This document shows, in pieces, positions 31,677-43,719 of a stretch of DNA of 64,000 nt. The position numbers and the translations under genes are program-made. Position 1 is the first letter of the stretch. Each line of letters starts with the position of its first letter. A model generated the notes under the pieces. The model did no database searches. It saw only the letters and a program-made list of their open reading frames with translations, and was not told the DNA's origin. The DNA comes from Orobanche coerulescens (lineage: Eukaryota; Streptophyta; Magnoliopsida; Lamiales; Orobanchaceae), in assembly GCA_033398695.1 (NCBI GenBank), contig CM065811.1, forward strand, positions 110,345,501 through 110,409,500, read 5' to 3'.

Positions 31677-33578
31677 TGTAACACCCCCAAGTTATTCAAG
31701 GTATATTACAGTGCCGGGAGCCTCACCGTGGGACCCACAAGGCTTTTCACATGCAGAACCTTGAACTTTGACCGATCAAGTCTAAGCATAATCAAATGGA
31801 GAACCGTAAAGTTGGCACTCAAGACAATATCCAATAAAACCGAATACAATACATCAAGAATCAATCCCATGGCAACATAGGTCAAAGCATCAAGTAAACA
31901 GAAAACAGTACTCGAGTACTCAGAAACCATTCAAGTACAACATCATTGAATGGAGGAAATACAAAATATAACTAGTGGCAAGACACAGGATCAAACATGT
32001 CCATCATCTTCATGCCGACCCGGTACGTGCCTATCCGCTCTCCTGGATCCTGAAATACATGAAAGGTATTTCCCGCATAAAGGGGTTAGCCATCGAATAG
32101 CAAGTACAAGTATATCGAATATGAAACACAATACTTCTCGACAATAAAGTAAATGTAATCATCATTTCATCAACTCAAGACTAGTATTCTGGAATAACTA
32201 AATCTCATAGTATTACATTTCAATACATACGTGATTAATCGTGGAACCGCACCAAAGGCAACGGAACCCTCAGAGGACCCGTCGGCCCATCCCATAGTGA
32301 ATATCTACCATCATGCCATTCATATACCTTACTTTCAAAGTCGAGAATGTACAATCATAAACATATACATTCCTTTGAGACATCGAGAATCAGAAGGAAA
32401 AGAATACAAGTTTGGTAGGTCCAAGAACGCACTTCCGGCACCTAAATGATTCGCAAGGAATATGATAATTAATAATCCATACTCAAATCACATGAAGAAA
32501 CTCCGGAAACCCGCCTACAATTCACAAAACTACAAGGATAATCACCTAGAGGTTTGGAAATCATCAAAGCCCTCTCAAGTCCGAATAAGGTACAAAACCA
32601 TCTATACAATCGTAGGGGAAACGTGGGTATAGGGTAGATACATAATAATCTCAAATATCTCAAGCTCCAAAATGGATATCTCAGACGAATCTGAGAAAAT
32701 CACCAAAAATTCCCCAACCTAGGGTTCTAAGGAATTTACCTTGATTTAGAAGGTAGAAACAGATTAAATGTTGTGTAATCTTTGTTATTCAACCAAAGAT
32801 AATGATTTTTGATGAAAGATCGCCCCCAAATCACCTCCATACCGCATTCTCAAGTTCTCTCATCGGAAATGAGTGAAATAGATGAAAAATGACGAAGAAC
32901 AAGGTTGACCCTCACTTATATAGTGCGCCTAGTTAGCGCGCTATAAAATTCAGGGTTAGCATGCGCTAACGGGGTCACCCGGTAGTCCAGTAGCTTCTGA
33001 ACTGCGACGTTAGCGCGCGCTACCACACCTTAGTATGTGCTAAATGGTATCCTGCAAAAAATCCAACTCACTGCCCAAATCCGCTAGCGTGCACTATATC
33101 TGGGCACTAGCGCACGCTACGCAACACCTATAGCATGCGCGGGCTCAGGCCTAGCGTGCGCTACCTGCTAGTCCAGAAAATAGAAACACCCCACTGCCCC
33201 TGCCGACTCAGCCCATTAGCATGCACTACGGGCGATGCTAGCACGTGCTACTCAACACGAATAGTGTGCGTTAGCTTATGCGTAGCGTGCGCTAACTTCT
33301 AGTCCATAGGGCAGAATCAGCTACTGCATCCGCCAAGCTCAGACCGTTAGCGCGTGTTAAGACCCAACGCTAGCGTGCGTTACTCAACAGAAATAGCGTG
33401 CAATACCTTAGGCCTAACGTACGATATCTGCCTATCTCAAAACACCACTGTAAGGTCTAAACAATACGAACATGATCCAGTGAGACGTCAGAGCGACAAC
33501 ATCCTAATAAGTTTTTACAAAGCGACAATAGTGAAGGGACGTCATAGCCAAAAATTCATATAAAGTATGGGTATTACA
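31677..33578 (-). repeat. Gypsy A 5' LTR
   Basis: 1902 bp, minus-strand orientation TGTAATACCC...GTGTTACA. It has an AGTACTCGAGTACT palindrome at 31907-31920 (230 bp from the LTR end, as in gypsy B) and a TATA box CACTATATAAG (minus) near 32913-32924. A palindrome array lies at about 32931-33425. Confidence 0.92.
32931..33425. repeat. Palindrome array in the gypsy A 5' LTR
   Basis: TAGCGNNCGCTA-type sites such as TAGCGCACGCTA, TAGCGCGCGCTA and TAGCGTGCGCTA recur here. Many have one or two mismatches, making this array more decayed than in gypsy B. It starts directly upstream (minus sense) of the TATA box. Confidence 0.85.
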
Positions 33579-33790
33579 GGGCAAAACAAGTACATCATCT
33601 AAAGTAAGAATAAAACGAGATTCTAAATCCAACATAAGGGATCCAATATCAGAAGCCTCAACACTATGCCCATTTCCGACGGTGACCGTCGGCTCCCCTG
33701 AATCTAGCTTCCTACTTCGTTCCAGATCCTGATTCATTGTACAAAAGTTAGAACTCACACCAAAATCAAGTATTCAAGAAGTAGAATATA
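33579..33790 (-). pseudogene. Copia E protease fragment, cut by gypsy A
   Basis: The minus-strand reading ILDFGVSSNFC then VTVGNGHSVEASDIG and LTLDDVLVLP is the copia aspartic protease. The D-S-G-type active site reads DFG, so the catalytic motif is altered. The fragment ends at the gypsy A LTR, and the rest of copia E pol is not found in the window. Confidence 0.8.
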
Positions 33791-33793
33791 CAG

Positions 33794-34704
33794 TTACAGA
33801 ACAATTGTTTCTAAAATCAGTAGTTCCGTACCTGAAGGCGCATTACGGTCAAGCTTTGGATAGTACCTCTTCCAGTGGCCTAGCTCACCACAGTTGAGGC
33901 ATACATCCATTTTCTTGGCCCCCGTGCTCTTTTGAACCATTGGGGCCTTGCCCTTACCCTTATTGATCTTGGTAATTGGACCTAACTGATTTTTGTTCTT
34001 TTTCTTCTTATTCTTGGACTTCCAAGTCCCAGAAGAAATCACAAGTGCGGATTCCTTTCCCTTTGTCTTCATCTGAGACTGGGCAGTCGTCAGTTTGTTC
34101 AATAGCCCAGCTAAGTTACATGTAATCTCATTGCAGTTGAAGTTCATGACAAATTGGTAAAAGGAGTCAGGAAGTGATTGCAGGATAAGGTCAGTTTGGA
34201 GAGATACATGCATCTGAAAATCAAGAGCTTCTAATCTCTCAATCGTCGAGATCATGTTGAGGACAGGGTTCCCAACCCTCTCTCCTTCCTTCATCCTGGC
34301 ACTGAATAATTGCTTTGATATCTCATATCTAGCAGTTCGACTATACTCACCATAGAGCTCAGCCAGGTGCGCTAAGATGGCTCTCGAAGACATCATCTTT
34401 TCATGGGAACATTGAAGCTCATTCGCCATTGAGCCTCACATGTACCCGTGCACTCTTATGTCGTCTTTTACCCATTTTTCATAGGCATCGACATCTTTTT
34501 GATTGCTCGGGTTCTTGCAGGAGCCGCTGGGATGTCCGCCTCCAAGACGTATCCCAGTATTTCCATTGTTAGGACAATTCTCAAGTTCCAAAGCCAGTCC
34601 ATATAGTTCGTACCAGTCAGGACGTTCTTTTCAAGTAGTATAACGAGTGGGTTCATTGTCATATTGAGAGTTTTGTTAACTGCAGAGAATAATTTAAGAT
34701 TCAT
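33794..34704 (-). pseudogene. Copia E gag
   Basis: Two frames, 34468-34704 (NPLVILLEKNVLTGTNYMDW, LRIVLTMEILGYVLE) and 33794-34429, give a plant copia Gag of the UBN2 type. It has LAELYGEYSRTARYEISKQL, RLEALDFQMHVSLQTDLIL, SLPDSFYQFVMNFNCNE and a Lys-rich stretch. A zinc knuckle follows, CLNCGELGHWKRYY, in which the last Cys of CCHC is Tyr. A frameshift near 34430-34470 splits it. The same Gag family is present in copia F at 62217-63333. Confidence 0.88.
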
Positions 34705-36243
34705 TAATGATTGTTTAAGTGAGTGAAGAATTTAAGGACTTTCTTTATTTATAACTCGGCTCCCACTATTTTATCGGCATTTTCACACTCCCATGTGAAA
34801 TCCGAAAGTCACGATTGACTTCAGTGGTGATCGAGTTCTTTACAAAGTTTAATAGAGGGCAACCCATACGGTTTCTATTCTATCATTCTTTATAAAGTGG
34901 TGTCTAACACCAACACATCTAATATATGATTCAATCTTCTTTTACCCCTAGTTCACTTGCCCTCAACCCATTTGGTTTCTATGGCTCGCTGAACTATCTA
35001 AGTTTAAGCCGTCAACTGCTATTAGTCTGACAATTGAATCTTACCCGGCAACCCATACAGTTTCTAGGGGTTTCATTTGTCATAACCAAAGGCATCTAAT
35101 GCACTCTAGGAATTTATCAACCTTCCCCAAAAATACTACCCAGACATATTCGGAAGATTAATATTCCGATTTAGATTTTAATTTTCCATGAGTTTGACAG
35201 AGGGTAGAAAACCTCGTAACCTTTATAACTTAATGTTTATAAATGAGAATATTAACGCAATTATATGTTACACTTTTCACATTAATCCGTTTATAAGCGC
35301 GGTTTGTCGGTTTGTTTGTTTGTCATACAATATGAAAACATACACAACCTAAAACTAACAACATGCAGTTCATGGACCGTTCATATAACAAGAATATCGT
35401 AATCTAATTACATATCTTCGGTCTTGAATCTTCGTCTTCTCAAGCAGATCTTCCTCCGGTCTTCGTCATTACATATAACTTTTACATTTGAAAAATTGCA
35501 GCCTATACAAATTTTCTAGTAAAACAAATAGGCTCAAAACGTCCCTTACAACCCAATCGAACAAAATAAACGATTCAAACTAGGTCCATGAACTACATCC
35601 CCATTCAAAATTAATGCAACAATTATATTAAAATAAATGGCAATAATGATTAATCTAAAAATTGATTTAATCAACAAAAATTAATCCAACAATTAGAATT
35701 AATCCAATTAGAATTAATCCAATTAATTCACGTAACTGTTAATTTTAATTTGTTTCGGAAAAAATAAATATTTCATTAAATTAATTCCCTTAAAAATAAA
35801 ATTACCATAATTATATTTTATTCAAATTAAATCCAATTTAATTTGCGGAAAATTAATTTACCGAACAAAATATAAAAAAATGGAGTCGGAAACACAAGGC
35901 CACAGCAAGCTCGCGGCCCAAACGGCCAGACCCGACCAGTGGTGGGTCTTTGCTGCCCCTTCTCGGCAGCTGACTTGCTTTCTTGACCAGTCTGGCGTCC
36001 GCCATTTTTCGGCTCTTCTTTTCGTCCCGAATCCAAAAATACTATTTTTTTTAATTTTTATATTACACATTTAAATCAGTTTTTCAAAAGAAAAATAGAT
36101 TTATATTGTAACATAAAATCATGAAAAATAATTTTTAGATGAACAATTAAACATTAAAGATTAAAACAATTATGATTCCAAATCATAAAAAAATAACCAA
36201 GCATTCCAAATGCTAATATCGAATATACGATCGCATAGATCTC
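34705..36243 (-). other. Copia E leader between primer site and gag
   Basis: About 1.5 kb of AT-rich sequence with no coding signal. The segment 35500-35860 is especially rich in AATTA. Copia F has a leader of similar length. Confidence 0.6.
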
Positions 36244-36255
36244 GCTCTGATACCA
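36244..36255 (-). promoter_or_regulatory. Copia E primer-binding site
   Basis: The minus strand reads TGGTATCAGAGC, one base inside the LTR. Confidence 0.92.
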
Positions 36256-36256
36256 C

Positions 36257-38173
36257 TGTTGGGTTTCGGTGATAAAATCGAGATACACAGCGGAAAATAA
36301 ACCGGTCAAACCGGATAAAACAAAACCCCAAAAACGGATCGATCAAGCATCGTATAAATAAATAAAAATAACTGGAATGATAATCAAAGAATACTTACCC
36401 TCATAGTCCTTTGATAATATTATCTTCGAAGGAAAAACCCGAGCAAGCCTTTTCCTTGTTACCGACACGAACACGAATCTAATTCGTTGTAGCTTGTTGA
36501 ATGATCTAACACCGAAAATACCGAATGTCTCTACTTTACATGTGTCGGATATTGATCGGAAAAATAGTATGTCAATTCGTTCTCAAAGAACACGGCTAGG
36601 AATCGACACAATATTTTTCTTCGCTTATCTTCTTCCTTTTCTTTCTCTCTAAGATGAACAAGAAAAATAAATTTTATCCCTTCCTTGTTAGCTCACGGCT
36701 ATTGGCTGATGTTATGAGGTGTATATTTTTCTACTCAACACCATAATGATATGAAATAAGATTATATAATGGAGATGAGATCAAAATGATGAGATATGAA
36801 ATCTCATCATTTGGTCCTAAATCAATCAAATAATTAAACACACCACACACACCATATGGAAGGAAATGGGGGGGGGGGGGGGGTATATTGTTTGGTAAAA
36901 AAACGAGCCGAGCCACCTAGTTCGTGTACCGGACGTTCGCGTGTCTAGTCCGTTAAATACACTTCGTTTTATCCCAAATGTATTTATACTTAATTAATCC
37001 AATTAATTAAATTTATCAAATACAAAATTATAATAATATATTTCTAGGAAATAATTATTTATGAATTAAATTAATCACCTAATAATTAATTTCAATTCAC
37101 TAGACCACATGATTTATCGAATAAATCAAATTAAATATCTGATGTCCAATATTAATGAAGAGATAGTAAATATAGATTTATCCATCAAATATCCTTGTGC
37201 GCGACTCCATAGGTCTGTCTTAGTTGGCAATGGGAGGAACCAAGGAGTACGAGTAATACTTAGTCAGTCTAGTGCTTCGTACCGTAACCCAACTAAGAAC
37301 GAATGATCGGATCATTCAAAAATCATTATGTCGTGAATACCGTATAAGTATAAATCCTTCAATCATATGTCCCGGTTAAGTATTAGGGTCACGGTAAAGT
37401 CAAACCCTATTGTAACTTGACTCTATGCTTCTGTTATTGCAAACCGAGATCATCAAGCTCTCGTGTATCAAATACAACTAGCTCTAAATGCTTTGGCCAA
37501 AGACTTATGATTTCATTTGCCATTAAACGCATAAGACATTTACCTGCTCACTTACAGGAGAAAGAATTCTATCTTGGTAATCAGTAGAGACTGCTACTTG
37601 CCCACTAAGTTGCATTTCGAGATTGACCCCACCTACCGGTGATTGGATCGAACGACTATAATGACTAACTTAATGTCACAAGCACATCTACTACTGAAAC
37701 CTCAAGTCAAAGGTCCATGTATACCTATCACAACATTTCGATTCAGTCATTGACAAACCCTGAGTGATATCCATGTGACCGAATCGAGGTGAGTCATGTT
37801 CGAGTATACTAATCTCATTAGCATACCTATAACGTGTGCTACCACGAACTCTTAGTGAAGACATGCACTCTACATGTCAAAGTACACGTTATACAAATCT
37901 TGGCTAAACTTAATGCCCAATTAAGTTTTATCTACTTGCGAACTTAGTTAAGCATTCGAGCTCTAAACACTTCCAGTGCCTATCTCCTTATCTCCAGAAG
38001 GAGTAGAATGTTTGCACTCAAATGCAAGGACTGTTATTTTATATACCAATCACAATGCCAGTGATATACAATATTATAGAAAAAATAATTGTCTTATTAA
38101 ATATTCATAATTACAATACAAATACTCTCACTCTCTCATCCTCTGAGTGCCATTCGAAGGCATATTCCTAACA
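36257..38173 (-). repeat. Copia E 5' LTR
   Basis: 1917 bp running on the minus strand from TGTTAGGAATATG to AACCCAACA. Only one copy is in the window. It includes a run of 16 G at 36868-36883. Confidence 0.85.
36868..36883. repeat. G16 homopolymer
   Basis: Sixteen consecutive G inside the copia E LTR. The length may be a sequencing or assembly approximation. Confidence 0.9.
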
Positions 38174-39297
38174 GCAGTGTGGGATCGGCCGACCCACTAT
38201 TGTTCTTCAAGAATATCTCGATTTTTCTCTCTATTTTTCTTCATGATATTTTAGAAAAATCTTGTGTTTACCAAATTGTGGAATCAAAGACACAAGTCAA
38301 GATCCACAATTAAAACACACACAAAATCGAAAATCTTGTTCAATAATGAGTGAACAAATCGGCCAACCCCTTGTCCTATTTATAGGTGTTATGGGATAAG
38401 GTAAGGACTCCCAATAGATTTCATCTTACCATATTAGGACTCTTCCTAATATAATGAATCTATTAATATCAACTTAGTTCACTAAAAGATTGATATTGCA
38501 CTTCCTACTAAAATCCTAAATTACGAAATTGGGCTCCTTTATGAATTAATTATTTCCCGTGTTTAAGATATCATATGTCCATTAATTAATTTAAGCTAGT
38601 GACAACTTTTAATTAATTAATATATTATACATGAGTATACCACTCGAATTTTATTATTATATCGGAAAATTAATTCCACCTGCAGTGTTTAATATAAGAA
38701 TCCTTTCGAGTGCCTCAAGGATATGATCAGCCCGACTGGTCGGGACATGATTTCTAGCTATAATATTAATTATCAAATAAATAATAATATTGCCCAAAAT
38801 ATCGAGCATATTGAGTCAATCATTTTAGCTCTCACCCATGATAAATCAAAGAAATAAATAGTAAATATATATAATCAAATATTAATCACTAGAATTAAGA
38901 AATAATAATTGCCCGAGATGAACGTTCTTCTTATAGTCAGTACAGAAAAATCTATCTCACGTCTATCATGTTCAACGTATACTGAATACATTAATATATG
39001 CTGATGGTCAAGACCAACCAATCTCAAGCATATACTACAACCTCTCACATAACGGTCTAATGTTATATAGGTTGTGAACTAATTATTACTATATAAGGGA
39101 CCGATTATGTGATCTTCTATGTGACTCGACAAACCACATTATCTACAATATAAAGTAATTCAACAACATTTGCATAACCATAGTATGAATAAATGTGCAA
39201 AACATGTGATAAAATGAATTAAATATTCTCATAGATAAAGACCGGGAAATTAGGTTATACAAGCATAAAGTATGCTTTGATGTATACAACCCTAACA
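38174..39297 (-). repeat. LTR H: copia-like LTR, truncated by copia E
   Basis: On the minus strand it starts TGTTAGGGTTG at 39297. It contains a TATA-like CACCTATAAATAGG near 38380 followed by a transcribed-looking U5 side. It is cut at 38174 by the copia E LTR. No primer site or coding region is attached, so it is a solo or broken LTR; the class is a judgement from end sequence and layout. Confidence 0.5.
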
Positions 39298-40473
39298 TTT
39301 TCTGCATTTTTTCTCATTTTACAACCCTAGCCGACGAGAGAGCGAGACAGGAGCGACTTGGAGGCGATTTGGTGCAATCGCTCATCATCTATCACCATTT
39401 TTGAGTTGATAACGAAGATTAAACATCTAATCCATATTTATCTTCCAAATCAAGGTAAATCTTCCTAGAACTCTATTTTGGAAATTTTGGGTTTTTTCTT
39501 AGGTTTGTCAATTTAATTCGTTTTGAAACTTGGAATCCTTGAGATTATGAGTATCCCTACGAATTTATGAATACTTTCATGTATTATTCAGTTTTGAGAG
39601 GATTTGGATGATTTCTAACCTCTATTTTATCCTTATGAATTTTTTAGGCTCGGAAGTGCGTTCTTGGAGCAACAGAGCTTGAATATCATTTTACTTCAAC
39701 TCAAATATATCTCAGAGGCAAGTATATGTTTATGATTGTATGTTGTTAACCTTGAAAGTGAAGTATATATATTGTGTGTGAGTATATATTAACTCCAGGA
39801 TGGTCCGACGGGTCCTCTAAAAGTTCTGTTACCTTCTGTACAAACAGCAAATATCTTTTGGGTTAGCCACTCTGGGACCGTCCGAGAGGGCCTCTGAGGG
39901 GTCATTGCTTCTGGTGCGATCCACAGTTAATCACACTTATATTTGAAATGTGATAAGATATGAGATTTAGATACTCCGGTATAATTGTCTTGAGATTTTG
40001 ATAAATGATTATATTCTTACTTTATTGTTCAAGAGATAATATTTCATAATCGATATTCTTGTACTAGCTATTCCATGGCTAACCCCATTCGGGGCAAGTA
40101 CGTTTTATGTATTTCAGGTATTGGGCGTCTAGATGAGCAAATATCGGGTCAGTATGAAGATGATGGTAAAGAGTAATGCCGTGATATTGATGTGTCCGTA
40201 TTGTGGATGTCTTTGATTTGTGATGTCGTACTCTGGATAGTCTTTAGTACTCGAGTACTACATGGTGTTTTGTTGATGTTATGACATTTTCTTTCGTGGG
40301 TTGAATCCCATTAACTTTTCTTCGTTGATTTTGAGTGTTGCCATGGATTTTATTTTCTATTGTCTTTCTCGTTGGTTATATCTAGACCTTGCCGATTGAA
40401 TTTTATGGATATGCACGTGTATAGTCTTGCGGATACCACGATAAGGGCTCACAATGCTGTATATGCCATGAAC
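39298..40473 (+). repeat. LTR I: truncated gypsy LTR related to gypsy A/B
   Basis: This resembles the downstream ~1.2 kb of the gypsy B LTR. It has AAATCAAGGTAAATCTTC-like and TTCGGGGCAAGTACGTTTTA-like blocks, paired GACGGGTCCTCT/GAGAGGGCCTCTG sites, and an AGTACTCGAGTACT palindrome at 40246-40259. It is cut at both ends by LTR H and copia F, so the palindrome array and the end are missing. Confidence 0.7.
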
Positions 40474-41740
40474 TGTTGGGAATAGTGCCCTAGGACATTC
40501 GATGTGCCTAGATTTGTAATTGTCACATTTAAATAAAGTGATTTGTTATTATTTATTTCTCGGTGATTCTTATAATGTGTGCATGTTTTAATATTATAAT
40601 AATAGAATAATGGTTATTCACAAATAAGAAGATTATTCAAATGTCCCTAGTCCAATCACGTTGAGTGGAGATTCACGTGATTAATATACTAGTATAAGTT
40701 TTATTGATAATCATCGGATGAATATGCGTATGGTACGTATCAAACTTACGTGTATTGGTTGGAGAACGCAATATTGGATAGACCCGCATTGGGATCACTG
40801 CATGAAAATGCCATAAGTGAATCTCAATATAACAGTATGTCAATAAATCCTTGAGGGTGAGATTATCATAAAGTTCAACATGATAACTGCTATGCCTTGA
40901 CGTAATCCAACGTCATCTGAAATATTGTGATCATAAAGGTTAGCGATTGAGATTAGTGGGAGTCATGTAGAGGGCAATGAATAATCAAGATGGGGATTTA
41001 TCCCTCTATTTAGGGAGAGATATATCTGATAGGCCCCTTGATAAGTAGGACTGAAGGAAATGCATGGCCATGCTCAAATGAAGAGTCATTTGATTCAATC
41101 AGTCTACTTAAGATCGAGAAAATATTTGAACAAAATAAGTATGACAATATCCATTACTTAGTTCAAATACGATATCGTGCGACAAAGAGATTTGACACAT
41201 TACGTGGTTTAATGGACTATAAACTTATATTATTTGGGTAGTCATAATGTCTTGCTGGAGACCGCTTATGATTTATCATTTAATAAGGTAATAAATGATT
41301 GCCAACATAATACAAGCCTTTTGGGTCACACATACGATAACTAAAGACAAGCAAGAATAATTAATAGATATAATATTGGATATTATATTTATTAAAGAAC
41401 TTAAATAATGAGTAATATATAATATATGATATTATATATTATATTATTTAATTATATAAACTGGGAAAAATTATCCGTTGTACTGTTTATCAATATTATT
41501 CGTAAGGATCTAGCAATCCGACTTGTGCCAGTTGTTCGTGTGTGGATCACCGAAAGAGGAAGAAGATTTTAATCACCTTCTGGTCCGGGTTTAGATCTGT
41601 TCTTCGAAATAAGGTAATTCGACGAACTCTTTATAAATCAATTAAATTACTGCATGAAGATCCTCGTCTGGGTTTTTCATTAATTATTTCCGCTGCGTTT
41701 TGCTCATATTTATTGTATTAGATTTATGTAAAACCCAACA
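40474..41740 (+). repeat. Copia F 5' LTR
   Basis: 1267 bp, starting TGTTGGGAATAG and ending AACCCAACA, directly followed by a primer-binding site. The flanking TGAAC (40469-40473) should be one copy of its target duplication, with the partner outside the window. Confidence 0.88.
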
Positions 41741-42763
41741 GTGGTATCGGAGCAAACTTGCAGTGATTTAATTATTTATGTAGAACATGTTTTATATGCT
41801 TTGAATATATAAAATTATGTTCTTGATCTTATTTATGAAATTGAAATTTTATAAATATTTTTCTGATTTAATTTGATTAAATTGGATCGTTAAAAGTTAA
41901 TTTTGTGTACTATTTTTCGCTATTTTCTGTATTGTAAATACCCAAAAACTGTTCTAGAGAAAACTGTCCAAAAACGGGTCACGATTCGGGCTGAACCGAG
42001 GGGTCTGGGCTAGGATTACTTGACCGAGTATGGGTTGTCTCGCGCCCACGACTCACGGCCCCACGCGAAAAATAGGGCATAAAATGCCCAAAATGTTGCG
42101 CATCCCAGGTTTCGAGGCTGGGTGGCCTGGGGTGGTGTTTAGTGGTGCCACCGGGCCGTGAACCGCCGGTTCCGGTTCACCAGAAGAGGTGAACCTGAAC
42201 CGGCCCGGGTATTCTGTAAAAGGGGTGAACCTGAACTGGTGTTCATCCATCCGGCCACTGTGCTGTGTTCTTTTTTTGTTCAATTAGGACGCAAAGTTAT
42301 TTATATGTTATCTGCCAGTTTTGAATAATTATGTGATAATTAATTTTAATAGTATGTTTAATTAATTATATGATAATTAATTATGGTTGTGTATGGTGCA
42401 TGACATGACTATAGATTGACCAATGTGATTGGATGTTTTCAATTTATTATTGGGTTGGTTTTACGCCCTGCGTGTCATTTAATTATATTTAGTTTTTACG
42501 GCCTACGAGTCGTCTTTTAATTTATTATTATAATTATGGCCTCCGTGTCGTTTGCCCTCTTGTAATTAATTTTAATAGTGTAGTATACTTTTCATTAATA
42601 TAATGAAGACAAGAAGGAGACGAAGGACGGGATCCAGGAGCCAATTGATCGCGTATGACGTTCTAAGGAGTTGGAAGATCAATGAAGACTTGTGATTTTC
42701 ATGTTGGCTCATGAAAATCACGCTAGGATTATGGTCATGCTATACACGGTCTTATGTTTATTA
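41741..42763 (+). other. Copia F leader, first part, with primer-binding site
   Basis: TGGTATCGGAGC at 41742-41753 is the initiator-Met type primer site. The remainder is AT-rich leader with a GC-rich island at 41990-42250 holding GGTTCACC-type direct and inverted repeats. No ORF is credible here. Confidence 0.75.
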
Positions 42764-43387
42764 CAGTGTCACCTCTTTAAATTAATACTCGACAAATTAA
42801 TAACCTTTCTAAAATTAATATTTTTTCCAGTCCCGACTTGGGCCCCAAGCATAAATTAATAATTTCGATAATTGATAAGATAATAATTTTTTGAGACCTT
42901 TTTATAAATCAATGGTCCCATCAACATCATAAATTAATAATGTCACAAAATTACAAAGATAACTAAGATAACTTAGTAAAATATGACTCTAGTGTTGATT
43001 GCTTTCTATTGAAATTCAAATCAAAATGAATCTCATCTCTCACTTTTTTCACGGCACTTAAAAGCTCTGGTGTTGTATACTCTGACTGCAAGAAAAAATT
43101 ATGAAGGATTTTCGAGGCTTCTATTGCTTCTTTTCGCGTAACCGGCTCTAATGGTACCGTATCATCTTGAAAACTAATTAGATTCAAGTTCCTAATATTG
43201 AATACTCAATAATATCTCTATGTAATTAAATCTAAATTTATAGAATTTTGATGTAATTAATTTTAAATTGGTTGAATATTAAATACCTCGTTAAATTAAT
43301 AATTTATTAATTTATTGATTAATTAATACCTCTCTACAATTAATATTTTTTCTGGTCCCAACTGTATTAATTTATATAGGTATAATG
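42764..43387 (-). mobile_element. Pogo/Tigger-like (Tc1/mariner superfamily) remnant
   Basis: A ~0.62-kb insertion in the copia F leader. The left end CAGTGTCACCTCTTTAAATT and the right end TATTAATTTATATAGG form an imperfect terminal inverted repeat, with TA outside each end (42762-42763 and 43388-43389). It holds the last 74 codons of a DDE transposase (42963-43187), so it is an internally deleted, non-autonomous copy. Confidence 0.7.
42963..43187 (-). pseudogene. C-terminal fragment of a Tigger/pogo-like transposase
   Basis: The minus-strand frame carries VTRKEAIEASKILHNFFLQ, then ELLSAVKKVRDEIHFDL and NRKQSTLESYF just before the stop. That layout (an EALEA-type helix, then a KQ-T-L-x-S-F/Y-F end) is characteristic of plant pogo/Tigger-like transposases. 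The DDE catalytic core and DNA-binding domain are absent. Confidence 0.65.
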
Positions 43388-43719
43388 TATGTCATGTGAT
43401 TCTATGTATGTTTAAATTTATGCATGTATGTGATGCGATGTATGTTTAGATGTATCTTAGCCAACATAGACATGCTATATAGGATAAAACCCCTCGTTAA
43501 AATTTTTTAATGCCGTTCAATTAAAACACCTATCTAGACTTCAATCATATTGAGCAGGTCATGCCAAAGCTGGGTGCTCGGATTATCTTAGTAAGGTAGG
43601 ATAGATAATAGTGATCCCTATGTGTTTTAATGAACTAAGAATTCAAAATAGTTTGAAACTTAAGACATAAGATGGGATTATATCATGCATGGGCATAAGA
43701 TGCCAAATTCCATAAATAT
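43388..43719 (+). other. Copia F leader, second part
   Basis: Non-coding, with ATGTATG-type short repeats. It ends with AATAT (43715-43719), the target duplication of gypsy C. Confidence 0.65.

Larger units (their letters stand above)
29691..33578 (-). mobile_element. Gypsy A, 5' half (protease, gag, leader, 5' LTR)
   Basis: This continues 16986-20513 across gypsy B. The protease frame ends at IDWLSNLIVVDID here and resumes at EDVILCEDWL at 20508. It ends with an intact LTR at 31677-33578, which abuts copia E sequence. Confidence 0.92.
33579..38173 (-). mobile_element. Copia E: 5' part of a Ty1/copia element
   Basis: In minus orientation: 5' LTR 36257-38173, primer site, ~1.5-kb leader, gag and the start of protease. 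It is interrupted at 33578 by gypsy A. The other side of gypsy A is lost beyond the rDNA junction near 16980, so integrase, RT and the 3' LTR are absent. Confidence 0.88.

Noticed and set aside
36868..36883. A G-quadruplex regulatory element.
   Set aside because: A single uninterrupted G16 run in a decayed LTR is more simply a homopolymer slippage tract, and its true length is uncertain.
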